Shown in pieces: positions 7,821-16,078 of a stretch of 64,000 bases of DNA. The notes under the pieces were generated by a model that was given only the letters and a program-made list of their open reading frames with translations, searched no databases and was not told the origin of the DNA. Positions within the stretch are counted from its first letter, which is position 1, and each line of letters opens with the position of its first letter. Both the position numbers and the translations under genes were made by a program. The stretch spans positions 41,445 through 105,444 of the forward strand of contig JAHDHS010000003.1 of assembly GCA_020631215.1 (NCBI GenBank), written 5' to 3'. The DNA is from Hellea sp. Its GTDB lineage: Bacteria; Pseudomonadota; Alphaproteobacteria; Caulobacterales; Maricaulaceae.

Positions 7821-10679
7821 ATGTCAGAAACCATGTCCAAATATATGCGAGTCTTTAAATGGCTGGTCGCCACAGGATTGGTCTTGGGCTTGATTTTGGC
7901 GATCGTGGTTTTTGTTTACGTCATACGTGTGACGAAGGATTTACCGAGTGTCGAAGCGCTGGCGGAATATAAGCCCGCAGTCATGTCACGGGTTCACGCA
8001 GGCGATGGCAAGCTTATCTCCGAATTTTCAACTGAGGCCCGCGTATTTGTTCCAGTGGAAACTATACCCAAAGATTTGCAATTGGCGTTTATCTCAGCTG
8101 AAGACAAACGGTTTTACAAACACAACGGATGGGACCCTATTGGCCTGACACGCGCCGCATTGTCTGCGCCCGGTAAGAAGATCAGGGGGCAGCGAATTGG
8201 CGGTACATCTACCCTGACTCAGCAGGTCGCGAAGAACTTTCTGGTCGGTGATGACTACAGCATAAGACGAAAGGTACGCGAAATCGCGATCGCACGCCGA
8301 ATGGAAAAGGCGCTGACCAAAGATGAAATCATCGAGCTTTACCTCAATGAGATATATTTTGGCCGCGGAGCCTATGGCGTCGCGGCAGCCTCATTGAAAC
8401 ATTTTGGTAAGCCAATGGGAGAGCTGTCACTGGCTGAAATGACATATCTGGCATCTGTGCCAAAAGGCCCGGCGAATTATAGGCTTGATGACCCGGTTGG
8501 ATATAAGCGCGCCAAAGCACGCCAAGCTTACATTTTGGGCCGCATGCTCGAAGACGGTTACATCAAAAAAGATGAGGCAGAGGCCGCAAAGACTGAGGAG
8601 CTGGATTGGGTTAGCCGCTTGGAAGGCGCCGAGTATTTGGCTGCAGATTATTTTGTCGAGGAAGCCCGCAAGAAAATCTACGAAAGTTACGGGGAAGATG
8701 AGCTTTATTCCGGTGGTCTCTCTATTCGCACAACGCTTGATACTGATATGCAATTGGCAGGACGCCGGGCATTACGTCGGGGTTTGGAAATGTTTGATCG
8801 CCGCCATGGATATCGCGGGCCTCTCGCCAGTTTTGAGAGCCTAAGCGATTGGAAGGTCAAACTATCCGAATTTGAGGCTCCAGCAGATATTGGAGGTTGG
8901 CGTGTTGCAGTTGTGCTTGAGGTCAATGACAAGGCTGCAAAATTGGGGTTTTATGTACCGTCACCCGAAGAGGGCGAAGAAGACGCTGCGGACAGTGAAG
9001 ATGATCGCGGCACATTGGCGTTGGCGGATGTCGCCTGGGCCAAGAAAGCTTTGGCCAAGGGCGCTGTAGGCCCTGACCTAAAGTCCTTAAAACAAGTCAT
9101 CAAGCCCGGTGATGTGATCTTGGTGGATCGCAAAGCTCCCGGCAAAGACGGAACCGTTTCCAAGAATTATAATCTGCGCCAAGTCCCTAAAGCCAATGGC
9201 GGCCTGATCGCTATGGATCCGCATACGGGGCGCGTCCTCGCTTTGGTGGGCGGTTACAGTTTTGAGCAGAGCCAATTTAACAGAGCCACTCAAGCCTATC
9301 GGCAGCCGGGATCAGCTTTCAAGCCGTTCGTCTATGCCGCAGCATTGGAAAACGGCTTTACACCCGCCAGCCAGATATTAGACGCACCCTTCGTCATTGA
9401 ACGTCAGGATGTTGAGTGTGAAGAGAATGAGTTTGGAGATCTCGAATTACGCCGGAATGACGAAAATAGAGAGGCTGATGACATAGGCGGCGATGCTGAG
9501 GAATGCGAGCGGTTCTACAAGCCTTCAAATTACAATGCTGGAAAGTTTTACGGGATGAGTACGTTACGTCTTGGCCTAGAGAAATCCCGAAATGCCATGA
9601 CAGTCCGACTTGCTAATGAAATTGGTATGGCGCCGGTCATGAAAATTGGAACTGAATTCGGAATATATGAAGAGGTTAAACCGGAATTGGCTTGGGCTCT
9701 TGGGGCTGGTGAGACCACCTTAATGCGCATGGCAGCCGCCTATTCGACCATGATCAATGGCGGCAAGAAGGTGGAGCCGCGCATATTGGACAGAGTCCAG
9801 GCAGGCAATGGTGAAACGGTTTTCTCAACAGCGCAAAGCTGTGATGTTTGTCAGCAGGAAGAGTATGTGGGGCAGATGCCTCCTAAGCTCCCTGATATGC
9901 GCCCGCAGGTCATTGATCCGGTCACAGCTTATCAAGTTACCTATATGATGAAAGGTGTTGTCGATAATGGTACCGGCTTTAGGCTGAGGGCTTTGGAGCG
10001 TCCAATGGGCGGTAAAACCGGCACAACAAATGACAGCTTTGATACTTGGTTTATGGGCTTCTCGCCTGATTTGGTGGTTGGCGTATATGTGGGGATGGAC
10101 ACGCCGGAGCAAATGGGGGCCGAGACAGGATCATCCGCAGCCGCGCCGATTGTGACCGATTTTATGAAAGAGGCTTTGAAAGACCAAGCGAAAGTGCCTT
10201 TCCGTATTCCTGAGGGCGTTACATTGGCCCCTATAAACCGTAACTCTGGCGAACCGTCCTATATTGGAGCTCCGGATTTCATTTTGGAAGCCTTCAAGCC
10301 CGGAACGGAACCCAGCATAGGCGGGCTGAATTCTACGATACGAATTGGTAGCGGGAGTGATACGCTTGGGTTCTTCGGTGGCGGCACTTCAAATGACACA
10401 AATTTTGAAGAAGATATGGAAAATTCGAATGTTAATGCAGAAGGTATTCCGGAGGGGAAAATAGCAGAAGACATTGATGCTCCCGATGGAGGTGACGGTG
10501 AGACGGATCTTGTTGAGCCCTCAGGTAAAAAGTTAGAGGAAACCGCTACAGATCAGGATAGCACCGAAGTAAATCCTCAAAGAGAGATGAACCCGGTTGA
10601 GGTGCAACCTACGCCCGTTACAGAGACGCAGGTGCCTGAACCCGAACCGGAAGAAGAGCTTGATGACGGGCTTTACTAG
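7821..10679 (+). CDS. mrcA: Penicillin-binding protein 1A (bifunctional)
   Basis: This 952-residue class A PBP polymerises and crosslinks peptidoglycan. One membrane helix (about 14-37) precedes the GT51 glycosyltransferase (AEDKRFYKHNGWD, GGTSTLTQQVAKNFL). An OB-like insert comes next, then the transpeptidase with nucleophile Ser498 in SAFK, the SRN motif in EKSRNAMT and KTGTT at 732-736. The C-terminal 130 residues are acidic and proline-rich and probably disordered. Between GT51 and the transpeptidase there is an extra acidic stretch (SPEEGEEDAADSEDD). It follows the amidase gene and precedes prfB, whose start is only 27 bases after its stop. Confidence 0.95.
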   Translation: MSETMSKYMRVFKWLVATGLVLGLILAIVVFVYVIRVTKDLPSVEALAEYKPAVMSRVHAGDGKLISEFSTEARVFVPVETIPKDLQLAFISAEDKRFYKHNGWDPIGLTRAALSAPGKKIRGQRIGGTSTLTQQVAKNFLVGDDYSIRRKVREIAIARRMEKALTKDEIIELYLNEIYFGRGAYGVAAASLKHFGKPMGELSLAEMTYLASVPKGPANYRLDDPVGYKRAKARQAYILGRMLEDGYIKKDEAEAAKTEELDWVSRLEGAEYLAADYFVEEARKKIYESYGEDELYSGGLSIRTTLDTDMQLAGRRALRRGLEMFDRRHGYRGPLASFESLSDWKVKLSEFEAPADIGGWRVAVVLEVNDKAAKLGFYVPSPEEGEEDAADSEDDRGTLALADVAWAKKALAKGAVGPDLKSLKQVIKPGDVILVDRKAPGKDGTVSKNYNLRQVPKANGGLIAMDPHTGRVLALVGGYSFEQSQFNRATQAYRQPGSAFKPFVYAAALENGFTPASQILDAPFVIERQDVECEENEFGDLELRRNDENREADDIGGDAEECERFYKPSNYNAGKFYGMSTLRLGLEKSRNAMTVRLANEIGMAPVMKIGTEFGIYEEVKPELAWALGAGETTLMRMAAAYSTMINGGKKVEPRILDRVQAGNGETVFSTAQSCDVCQQEEYVGQMPPKLPDMRPQVIDPVTAYQVTYMMKGVVDNGTGFRLRALERPMGGKTGTTNDSFDTWFMGFSPDLVVGVYVGMDTPEQMGAETGSSAAAPIVTDFMKEALKDQAKVPFRIPEGVTLAPINRNSGEPSYIGAPDFILEAFKPGTEPSIGGLNSTIRIGSGSDTLGFFGGGTSNDTNFEEDMENSNVNAEGIPEGKIAEDIDAPDGGDGETDLVEPSGKKLEETATDQDSTEVNPQREMNPVEVQPTPVTETQVPEPEPEEELDDGLY

Positions 10680-10706
10680 TCGGCTGTGCATCACTAGATA
10701 GCGCCT

Positions 10707-11820
10707 ATGCGAGCCGATATTTTACAAATGAAAGACGACATTGAGCAGACGCTTGATCTGTTAAGGAGGCGTCTTTGACTGGGAAACATCTGAACACCGC
10801 CTAGCGGAACTTAACGCTATGGCGGAACGGCCCGAATTTTGGGATGATCCGCAAAAAGCCCAAAAACTCATGCAGGAGCGGTCAAAGCTGGAAACCGGCT
10901 TTGAGAATATTGCAGCTATCAGCAGTGAATTATCAGACAATCTTGAGCTGGCCGAGTTGGCAGAGATGGATGGCGACAGCGAGTTATTAAACGCCGCAGC
11001 GCAATCGCTGGCTAAATTGAAAGTCAAAGCAGGTGAGGCCGAATTGGAGGCCCTGCTATCGGGGGAAGCAGACGGCAATGATTGCTTTGTGGAAATTCAC
11101 CCCGGCGCCGGCGGCACAGAGGCTCAGGACTGGGCGGATATGATGCTCAGGATGTATCTACGCTGGGCCAATGCTCGCGGTATGAAAACCGATATTATTG
11201 AAATACAGGATGGAGACGAAGCTGGGATCAAGTCAGCGACAGTCAAAGTGAAGGGCGAAAATGCTTTTGGCTGGATGAAGACTGAAAGTGGTGTGCACCG
11301 ACTTGTTCGCATTTCACCTTATGACTCCAGCGCGCGTCGGCACACCAGTTTTGCCTCTGTCTGGGTGTACCCTGAAATTGATGACAGTATAGAAATCGAG
11401 ATCGATGAGAGCGATTGTCGGGTTGATACATATCGTGCGTCCGGGGCAGGTGGACAACATGTCAATAAAACTGACTCAGCTGTGCGTATCACGCATGAAC
11501 CATCAGGAATTGTCGTGCAGTGTCAAAATGACCGTAGTCAGCACAAGAACAGAGCTCAGGCATGGGATATGTTGCGGGCGCGCTTGTATGAAGCGGAGTT
11601 ACGCCGCAGAGAAGAGGAGGCCCAAGCTCAAGCTGACAGTAAGTCTGAGATAGGGTGGGGGCACCAAATCAGATCATATGTCTTACAGCCCTATCAAATG
11701 GTAAAAGACTTAAGGACCGGGGTGGAGACTTCTGATACGTCGGGTGTGCTTGACGGTAATCTGGATGAATTTATGGCTGCGGCATTATCGGCTCGCGTTG
11801 GAGCAGATCAAAATCCTTAG
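10707..11820 (+). CDS. prfB: Peptide chain release factor 2, with programmed +1 frameshift
   Basis: RF2 reads UAA and UGA stop codons. The gene is in two frames. ATG 10707 opens 23 codons ending in CTT (10773-10775), followed in frame by TGA (10776-10778). A +1 shift reads GAC from 10777 and continues without break to TAG at 11820, giving 370 residues, the usual RF2 length. The second frame contains the GGQ motif ([16 protein letters not shown]), the PxT-type recognition region around [13 protein letters not shown] and the usual N-terminal helices ([15 protein letters not shown]). A gene finder that ignores the shift would start it at ATG 10819 and lose 37 residues. The stop shares the bases TTAG with the stop of the convergent gene at 11817. 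Confidence 0.97.
10763..10779 (+). promoter_or_regulatory. prfB +1 programmed frameshift site
   Basis: The internal Shine-Dalgarno AAGGAGG (10763-10769) is followed by the shift codon CTT, stop TGA and C: GGAGGCGTCTTTGAC. The spacing between GGAGG and CTT matches the classical E. coli prfB site, and the base after TGA is C, a weak termination context. Low RF2 lets the ribosome slip +1, so RF2 controls its own synthesis. Confidence 0.96.
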
Positions 11821-12800
11821 GCAGCTTGCATATAGTTGATGAGAGATGCATGGATATTCGGACACTCTTCGGCTAAGAAATCAAGCAAAGCTCTTTCATT
11901 GTCATCCAACCGTCCATCGCGGTTTAGTTTTTCTATCAGCCAACTGGCTTCATCCAGTGTAATTTTTTCTGCCTGAGCCACTTTCTCTTGGTTCATGTGT
12001 GTAAACTCAGATGGTTCATCACGTTTTCCAAAGAATGCTTTGAACTCTCTGACAACATCCTTGATGCCTACATCGCTGAATTTTCCAATCCCAGCTTCGC
12101 TGTCCTCCAGCCAATTCTCCCTCCGTATAGCTTCTTGAATATCAGGCTCTTCCCAGGCTGCGACCATCATCAAATGGTTCGCTAATCCCTGAACGAAAAG
12201 GCGTTGCCAATCTTGATGGTGATTTGCGCCTGAAGTAGCTTCGTTCAATTCAAAAAGAAATTCGGCTTCACTTCGTGAAATGCTAATGCCGCCTTCACTA
12301 CTGACTCCATAGAGCACCTTACGTAATAGCTCGACTTCTACCGCTCCTATTACGCCAGGCTCAAGTTTTCGATTCTGACCTAAATAGCCTTTTCCTGCAA
12401 TGACTGCCTGGCCAACTTGCTGTAATGTGAACCTTTCAAGCTCATCCGTAACGTTGCTGGCTTGCGTTATCAGATTAAGCAGTAAGCCAAGCTCTGTTAC
12501 AGTTTCCACGACGCCATCATGATCGATACGGCTGCGAAGCCATGTAGCTTGTTCTTGAGTTACATAGCCTTTGGGTTGGCCCTGATCGATAAGATAAGAG
12601 GTTATGACTGTGATAAAGTAAGAGTTCCAAGGTTTAGGCGTTTCTACAGTGTCATTGATTTGGAAAAGTAGTTCAGCCTCAATGGGATCAATCACAAAAT
12701 CTTGTCCAACCATACGGCGTAGCCGTAATAGCTCAGCTTCGCTTAAATTGCCCTTTTGAATAATTTCGGCGGCAAAATCCTGAACCATAGCGTTACTCAT
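11817..12800 (-). CDS. Unrecognised helical protein with an internal duplication and EF-hand-like loops
   Basis: I do not recognise this 327-residue protein. It has no signal peptide or membrane segment. It contains two copies of one pattern: an [14 protein letters not shown] helix, then W..YF/LF..., and a segment ending in [21 protein letters not shown] (first copy, about 33-110) and [20 protein letters not shown] (second copy, about 168-317). The D-x-D-G/N-x-D-G stretches look like EF-hand loops, so calcium binding or a TerB-like fold are possible, neither proven. It is convergent with prfB and shares its last bases with it. A promoter must lie between 12800 and the terminator at 12857. Confidence 0.75.
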   Translation of the reverse strand: MSNAMVQDFAAEIIQKGNLSEAELLRLRRMVGQDFVIDPIEAELLFQINDTVETPKPWNSYFITVITSYLIDQGQPKGYVTQEQATWLRSRIDHDGVVETVTELGLLLNLITQASNVTDELERFTLQQVGQAVIAGKGYLGQNRKLEPGVIGAVEVELLRKVLYGVSSEGGISISRSEAEFLFELNEATSGANHHQDWQRLFVQGLANHLMMVAAWEEPDIQEAIRRENWLEDSEAGIGKFSDVGIKDVVREFKAFFGKRDEPSEFTHMNQEKVAQAEKITLDEASWLIEKLNRDGRLDDNERALLDFLAEECPNIHASLINYMQAA

Positions 12801-12856
12801 ACGAATCTGTTGAAATCAGAGATATAGTTATGAGAATAAGCTTGCTATTTTGCTAA

Positions 12857-12884
12857 CAAAAAACCGCCCCTAAAGAAGGGCGGT
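12857..12884 (-). terminator. Rho-independent terminator of the M23-bactofilin operon
   Basis: On the minus strand ACCGCCC and GGGCGGT form a stem with a short loop followed by a run of Ts, 35 bases after the bactofilin stop. Confidence 0.85.
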
Positions 12885-12918
12885 ATAAGCGATTGTAACT
12901 TTGGTACGTATGAGGTGG

Positions 12919-13353
12919 CTAGGCCAATTTTTTAGCAGGAGCTTGTTTAATTGATGTTGGTGCCGAAGATTTGCGCTGACATTTCCCGTCGAAAAAAGCT
13001 CCATTTGCAATCGTTAGCTGATCTTGGATCAAATCTGCCTGCACATTGGCTGTCTCAGATAGCTCAACTAAAATAGCATCGACTTTGCCTGAGACTTTAC
13101 CTCGAATGTGGACGTTCTTCCCCTGGATTGTCCCATTTACGGCGCCTTGCTCTCCAATCGTAACGTTGCCAGCGATTACGTTGCCGTCCAAACGACCGTC
13201 AATCTGTACGTCACCATCAGTTTTAATGTCGCCTTTGATTGATAAATCCCGGCCAAGTATTGATGGGCCTCCGCTCATTGTGCGAGGAGTTTGTTGTGAG
13301 GATTTTTTTGGTGCTTCTGACGAAGTAGATCCACCATTCGTTTTATTGAACAT
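12919..13353 (-). CDS. Bactofilin (polymer-forming cytoskeletal protein)
   Basis: Bactofilins polymerise without nucleotide into filaments that position cell-wall enzymes. This 144-residue protein has the usual plan: a disordered N-terminus (1-30), a central right-handed beta-helix with short repeats (ILGRDLSIKGDI, GDVQIDGRLDGNV, GNVTIGEQGAVNGTI, KNVHIRGKVSGKV; about 31-125) and a short basic tail (APAKKLA). It overlaps the end of the M23 peptidase gene by 11 bases, so the two are translationally coupled. The same pair, LmdC-BacA, shapes stalked budding Hyphomonas, and an equivalent CcmA-Csd1 pair exists in Helicobacter (known). A terminator follows. Confidence 0.93.
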   Translation of the reverse strand: MFNKTNGGSTSSEAPKKSSQQTPRTMSGGPSILGRDLSIKGDIKTDGDVQIDGRLDGNVIAGNVTIGEQGAVNGTIQGKNVHIRGKVSGKVDAILVELSETANVQADLIQDQLTIANGAFFDGKCQRKSSAPTSIKQAPAKKLA

Positions 13354-14572
13354 AAAGCCCGGCCTTTAAAAATTTATTCGGGTCGTAGACTCGACCCTGG
13401 AAGTGTACCTCGTAGTGTAAGTGATTTGCGGTGCTGCGTCCAGTCGAACCCATACCTGCAATTTTTTCACCCTTTTCAATTTTTTGCCCGCGTTTGACAA
13501 AGGTTTTGTGAAGGTGAGCGTAGCGGGTAATAAAACCGTGCCCGTGATCAATTTCGACGACTCTTCCATAGTTACCTCTACGTCCTACGTAACTTACAGT
13601 GCCGGAAGCCGTTGCCACGATCGGAGTTAGACGTTGTCCTCCAAAATCGAGCCCCTGATGAAAGGTTGGGCGTTTTGTAAAAGGGTCTTTCCTCATGCCA
13701 AATGCGCTGGTCTTATAAGTTTCCACCCCGACCGGATGCCCTAATGGCATTGAGTTTACAGCATCTTCCAGAGCATCAACCTCTGCTAATCGGGCTTGTA
13801 TGCTGGCTACCCGAGATACAAACCCATTTTCATTGGTCGTTACCTGACTTGGATCTACCGGTAGGAAAAGTCCGCCCTTACCGAAGCTGCTTTCTTGCAA
13901 GACTGTGTCGACATTCATGTCAACGGCTCGAATGAGAGCTCGATTGATTTCAATTTGATCCAGGGTTTTATCCTCCGCCGAGGTCAAGATCGCATCTTGT
14001 GTCTCGCCAAGTGAATTTAGAGAACGATCAATATCCAGCCCTGTGTTAAGTTCTGCAGTCTGAGTTACAACTTTTCTCGCGGAGCGGGGCATGACGTCTC
14101 GTGTTGCAGGTGCCATTAAGACTCGGTTAGATGTAAATGAAAGTGTTTCGCCTTTCATGGCCCCTACGCTTGCAGGCTTAGCCATATCAGCATTGCCCAT
14201 AATTTGAGAGAGGGCTTCATGCCGCTCTTCAAAACTTTTTGCCATGCGCTCGAAATTTTCCCGTTGCTCGTCCAACATCAATCTCGCATTGCCTTCCTTG
14301 GCCTGTGCATCGGCAAGAAGGCGCTGGTAATGCGCTTGAACCCTTTTAACCTCTTGACTGGCTGGACGCAGGGGGTTGTGCCCGAAAAACAGGTTTACCA
14401 TTGTGTAGGCACACCAAACCGCCATCACTGTTAGCAATGTGCTAACCAGCACTTGAAGGCGCGTGGTTAAAACGTAATATTTCACTTCCCCGCCAGAACG
14501 TAGGTAAATTTGGCGTTCTGGGAAGTGCTGAAGTATCCATCCCCGGATACTTCCCTGCATATCTGCTAACAT
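13343..14572 (-). CDS. M23-family (LytM) peptidoglycan endopeptidase, LmdC-like
   Basis: This 409-residue membrane-anchored protein has one transmembrane helix (about 40-61, VLVSTLLTVMAVWCAYTMV) and a periplasmic coiled coil (about 75-120). The C-terminal M23 domain has zinc ligands in HQGLDFGGQ and HLHYEVHF, with the GHGFITRYAHL motif between them; all metal residues are present, so it should be active. It would cut peptide crosslinks at sites marked by the bactofilin encoded just downstream. The start ATG 14572 has GGGGAATT in front. A CtrA-type site lies about 95 bases upstream. Confidence 0.93.
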   Translation of the reverse strand: MLADMQGSIRGWILQHFPERQIYLRSGGEVKYYVLTTRLQVLVSTLLTVMAVWCAYTMVNLFFGHNPLRPASQEVKRVQAHYQRLLADAQAKEGNARLMLDEQRENFERMAKSFEERHEALSQIMGNADMAKPASVGAMKGETLSFTSNRVLMAPATRDVMPRSARKVVTQTAELNTGLDIDRSLNSLGETQDAILTSAEDKTLDQIEINRALIRAVDMNVDTVLQESSFGKGGLFLPVDPSQVTTNENGFVSRVASIQARLAEVDALEDAVNSMPLGHPVGVETYKTSAFGMRKDPFTKRPTFHQGLDFGGQRLTPIVATASGTVSYVGRRGNYGRVVEIDHGHGFITRYAHLHKTFVKRGQKIEKGEKIAGMGSTGRSTANHLHYEVHFQGRVYDPNKFLKAGLYVQ

Positions 14573-14665
14573 AATTCCCCGTTCATATTTTTTTTATCAG
14601 CTATCCCTGAATTGCATAGACCATAGAGTTGTCATAGGTTTCAAGTTAAATTGACGCTTTTTGGC

Positions 14666-14681
14666 GTTAAATCTTTATTAA
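14666..14681 (-). promoter_or_regulatory. CtrA-like binding site upstream of the M23-bactofilin operon
   Basis: On the minus strand the sequence is TTAATAAAGATTTAAC, an exact match to the full CtrA consensus TTAA-N7-TTAAC, 94 bases before the M23 start codon. A further TTAAC half-site lies at about 14645-14649. CtrA is the cell-cycle master regulator of dimorphic alphaproteobacteria. Binding is inferred only. Confidence 0.45.
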
Positions 14682-14695
14682 TTTTCCCTAATTTC

Positions 14696-15514
14696 TTAGC
14701 GCAAATTCACTAAAGGTTGATAAAAATTCTCTGAAAGTCCCGCCAAAGTTCTCGCTTGGACATTAAATGGCGGCTTAATGCGGCCCTTGAAGTGCTTTTC
14801 TACTTGCTCATGGAACAAATCTTTAGGGGTTTGCTCGACGATTCGTGCTACATAATGAAACCATTTGGCCCCAATAGACACGTGGCCGATCTCTTCTTCA
14901 TAAATGACTTCAAGAATTTTTACGCTGTCCATGTCACCGACCTGCGTCAGTTTTTTTATCATAAGGGGCGTTACATCCAGCCCTCGAGCTTCTAAAACGA
15001 GCGGTGCGATTGCTAACCTGGCCGTGATGTCATGCGCCGTGCTTTTTGCGGCTTCCCATAATCCATTATGTGCAGGAAAGTCTCCATAGCTATGACCCAG
15101 CTCCTGTAAGCGCTCCTCCAGCATCAAAAAATGCCTCGCCTCATCATCGCAAACAGAGCTCCAGTTATTGATGAAGTCAGCACGATCATTCTCAGCAATT
15201 TCAGGTGCAAAGCTGAACCTGGCTATCATATCGGCGGCTAAGTCTATGGCATTAAGTTCAATATGAGCAATTGCGTGCAGTAATGCCGCGCGTCCAGCTT
15301 TTGACCCCATGCCTCGTTTCTTGACGGATCTTGGACTTACCAAAATGGGCTTATCAGGCCGGTTCGGATCGGTGGGAGGCGCAATATCGACTTGCTTGAA
15401 TGAATGCCATTCAAGCCAATTCTTTCTTAAATCGCGGGCTTTAAGTGCCTTGGCAGTTGGGGCTGACGTTCTGAGGACAGACTGAGCTTGATTTATGGCG
15501 TTAGGAGGGCTCAC
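14696..15514 (-). CDS. DUF455-family ferritin-like protein
   Basis: This 272-residue protein has a four-helix ferritin-like core with carboxylate/histidine motifs suited to a di-metal site: AHIELNAIDLAADM, SVCDDEARHFLMLEERL and YEEEIGHVSIGAKWF. Proteins of this family (DUF455) are widespread in proteobacteria and have no firmly known reaction; some relatives are tRNA-modifying di-iron enzymes such as MiaE. The start chosen is GTG 15514, two bases after the bcp stop; the longer frame would start at TTG inside bcp. It is co-transcribed with bcp. Confidence 0.85.
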   Translation of the reverse strand: MSPPNAINQAQSVLRTSAPTAKALKARDLRKNWLEWHSFKQVDIAPPTDPNRPDKPILVSPRSVKKRGMGSKAGRAALLHAIAHIELNAIDLAADMIARFSFAPEIAENDRADFINNWSSVCDDEARHFLMLEERLQELGHSYGDFPAHNGLWEAAKSTAHDITARLAIAPLVLEARGLDVTPLMIKKLTQVGDMDSVKILEVIYEEEIGHVSIGAKWFHYVARIVEQTPKDLFHEQVEKHFKGRIKPPFNVQARTLAGLSENFYQPLVNLR

Positions 15515-15516
15515 AT

Positions 15517-15990
15517 CTACGCTGTGTGCTGCTGTACAGCTTCCAAAACGGCTTCTACGTGACCTTTCACTCTGACTTTTGGCCAAATTTCAAGAATAGT
15601 TTTGTCAGGGCCTATCAAAAATGTTGAGCGCTGAATGCCCATATACGTTTTCCCATACATAGATTTTTCGACCCAACTGCCATAGGACTCCAACATTTCA
15701 CCTGTTTCATCAGAGCCGAGCGTAATAGTAAGATCATGCTTGGCGATAAATTTCTCATGCTTTGCGGGTGTGTCTTTGGATATACCTAAGACCTCGGCTC
15801 CCAGCTTTTGCAGTTTGGGCTTGATTTCAGAAAATCCGATCGCCTCTTTTGTGCAGCCGGGCGTATCGTCTTTTGGATAAAAGTACAAAACGAGATATTT
15901 ACCTGCGTAATCAGTCAAGCTCACGACTTTGCCACCATTCGATGGTAAAGAAAATTCAGGGGCAAGATCGCCGACGGATGGCATTGTCAT
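15517..15990 (-). CDS. bcp: Thioredoxin-dependent peroxiredoxin Bcp, one-cysteine form
   Basis: This 157-residue peroxiredoxin of the BCP/PrxQ group reduces hydroperoxides. The peroxidatic cysteine lies in DDTPGCTKEAIGFSE, with the supporting YPKDDTPG loop and an Arg in GIQRSTFLI. The position five residues later, which carries the resolving cysteine in E. coli Bcp (CTVQAC), is isoleucine here, and no other cysteine exists in the protein. It is therefore a one-cysteine form that needs an outside thiol. The start at ATG 15990 has GGAGACATCT upstream; residues before it in the longer frame are not family-like. It lies immediately upstream of the DUF455 gene. Confidence 0.94.
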   Translation of the reverse strand: MTMPSVGDLAPEFSLPSNGGKVVSLTDYAGKYLVLYFYPKDDTPGCTKEAIGFSEIKPKLQKLGAEVLGISKDTPAKHEKFIAKHDLTITLGSDETGEMLESYGSWVEKSMYGKTYMGIQRSTFLIGPDKTILEIWPKVRVKGHVEAVLEAVQQHTA

Positions 15991-16078
15991 AGATGTCTCC
16001 AATATTAAGATGTGACTGTATTTTAATACGTCACAATATAGATTTTTAACCATTCAAAGGATAGGCCTCATCTATTCT

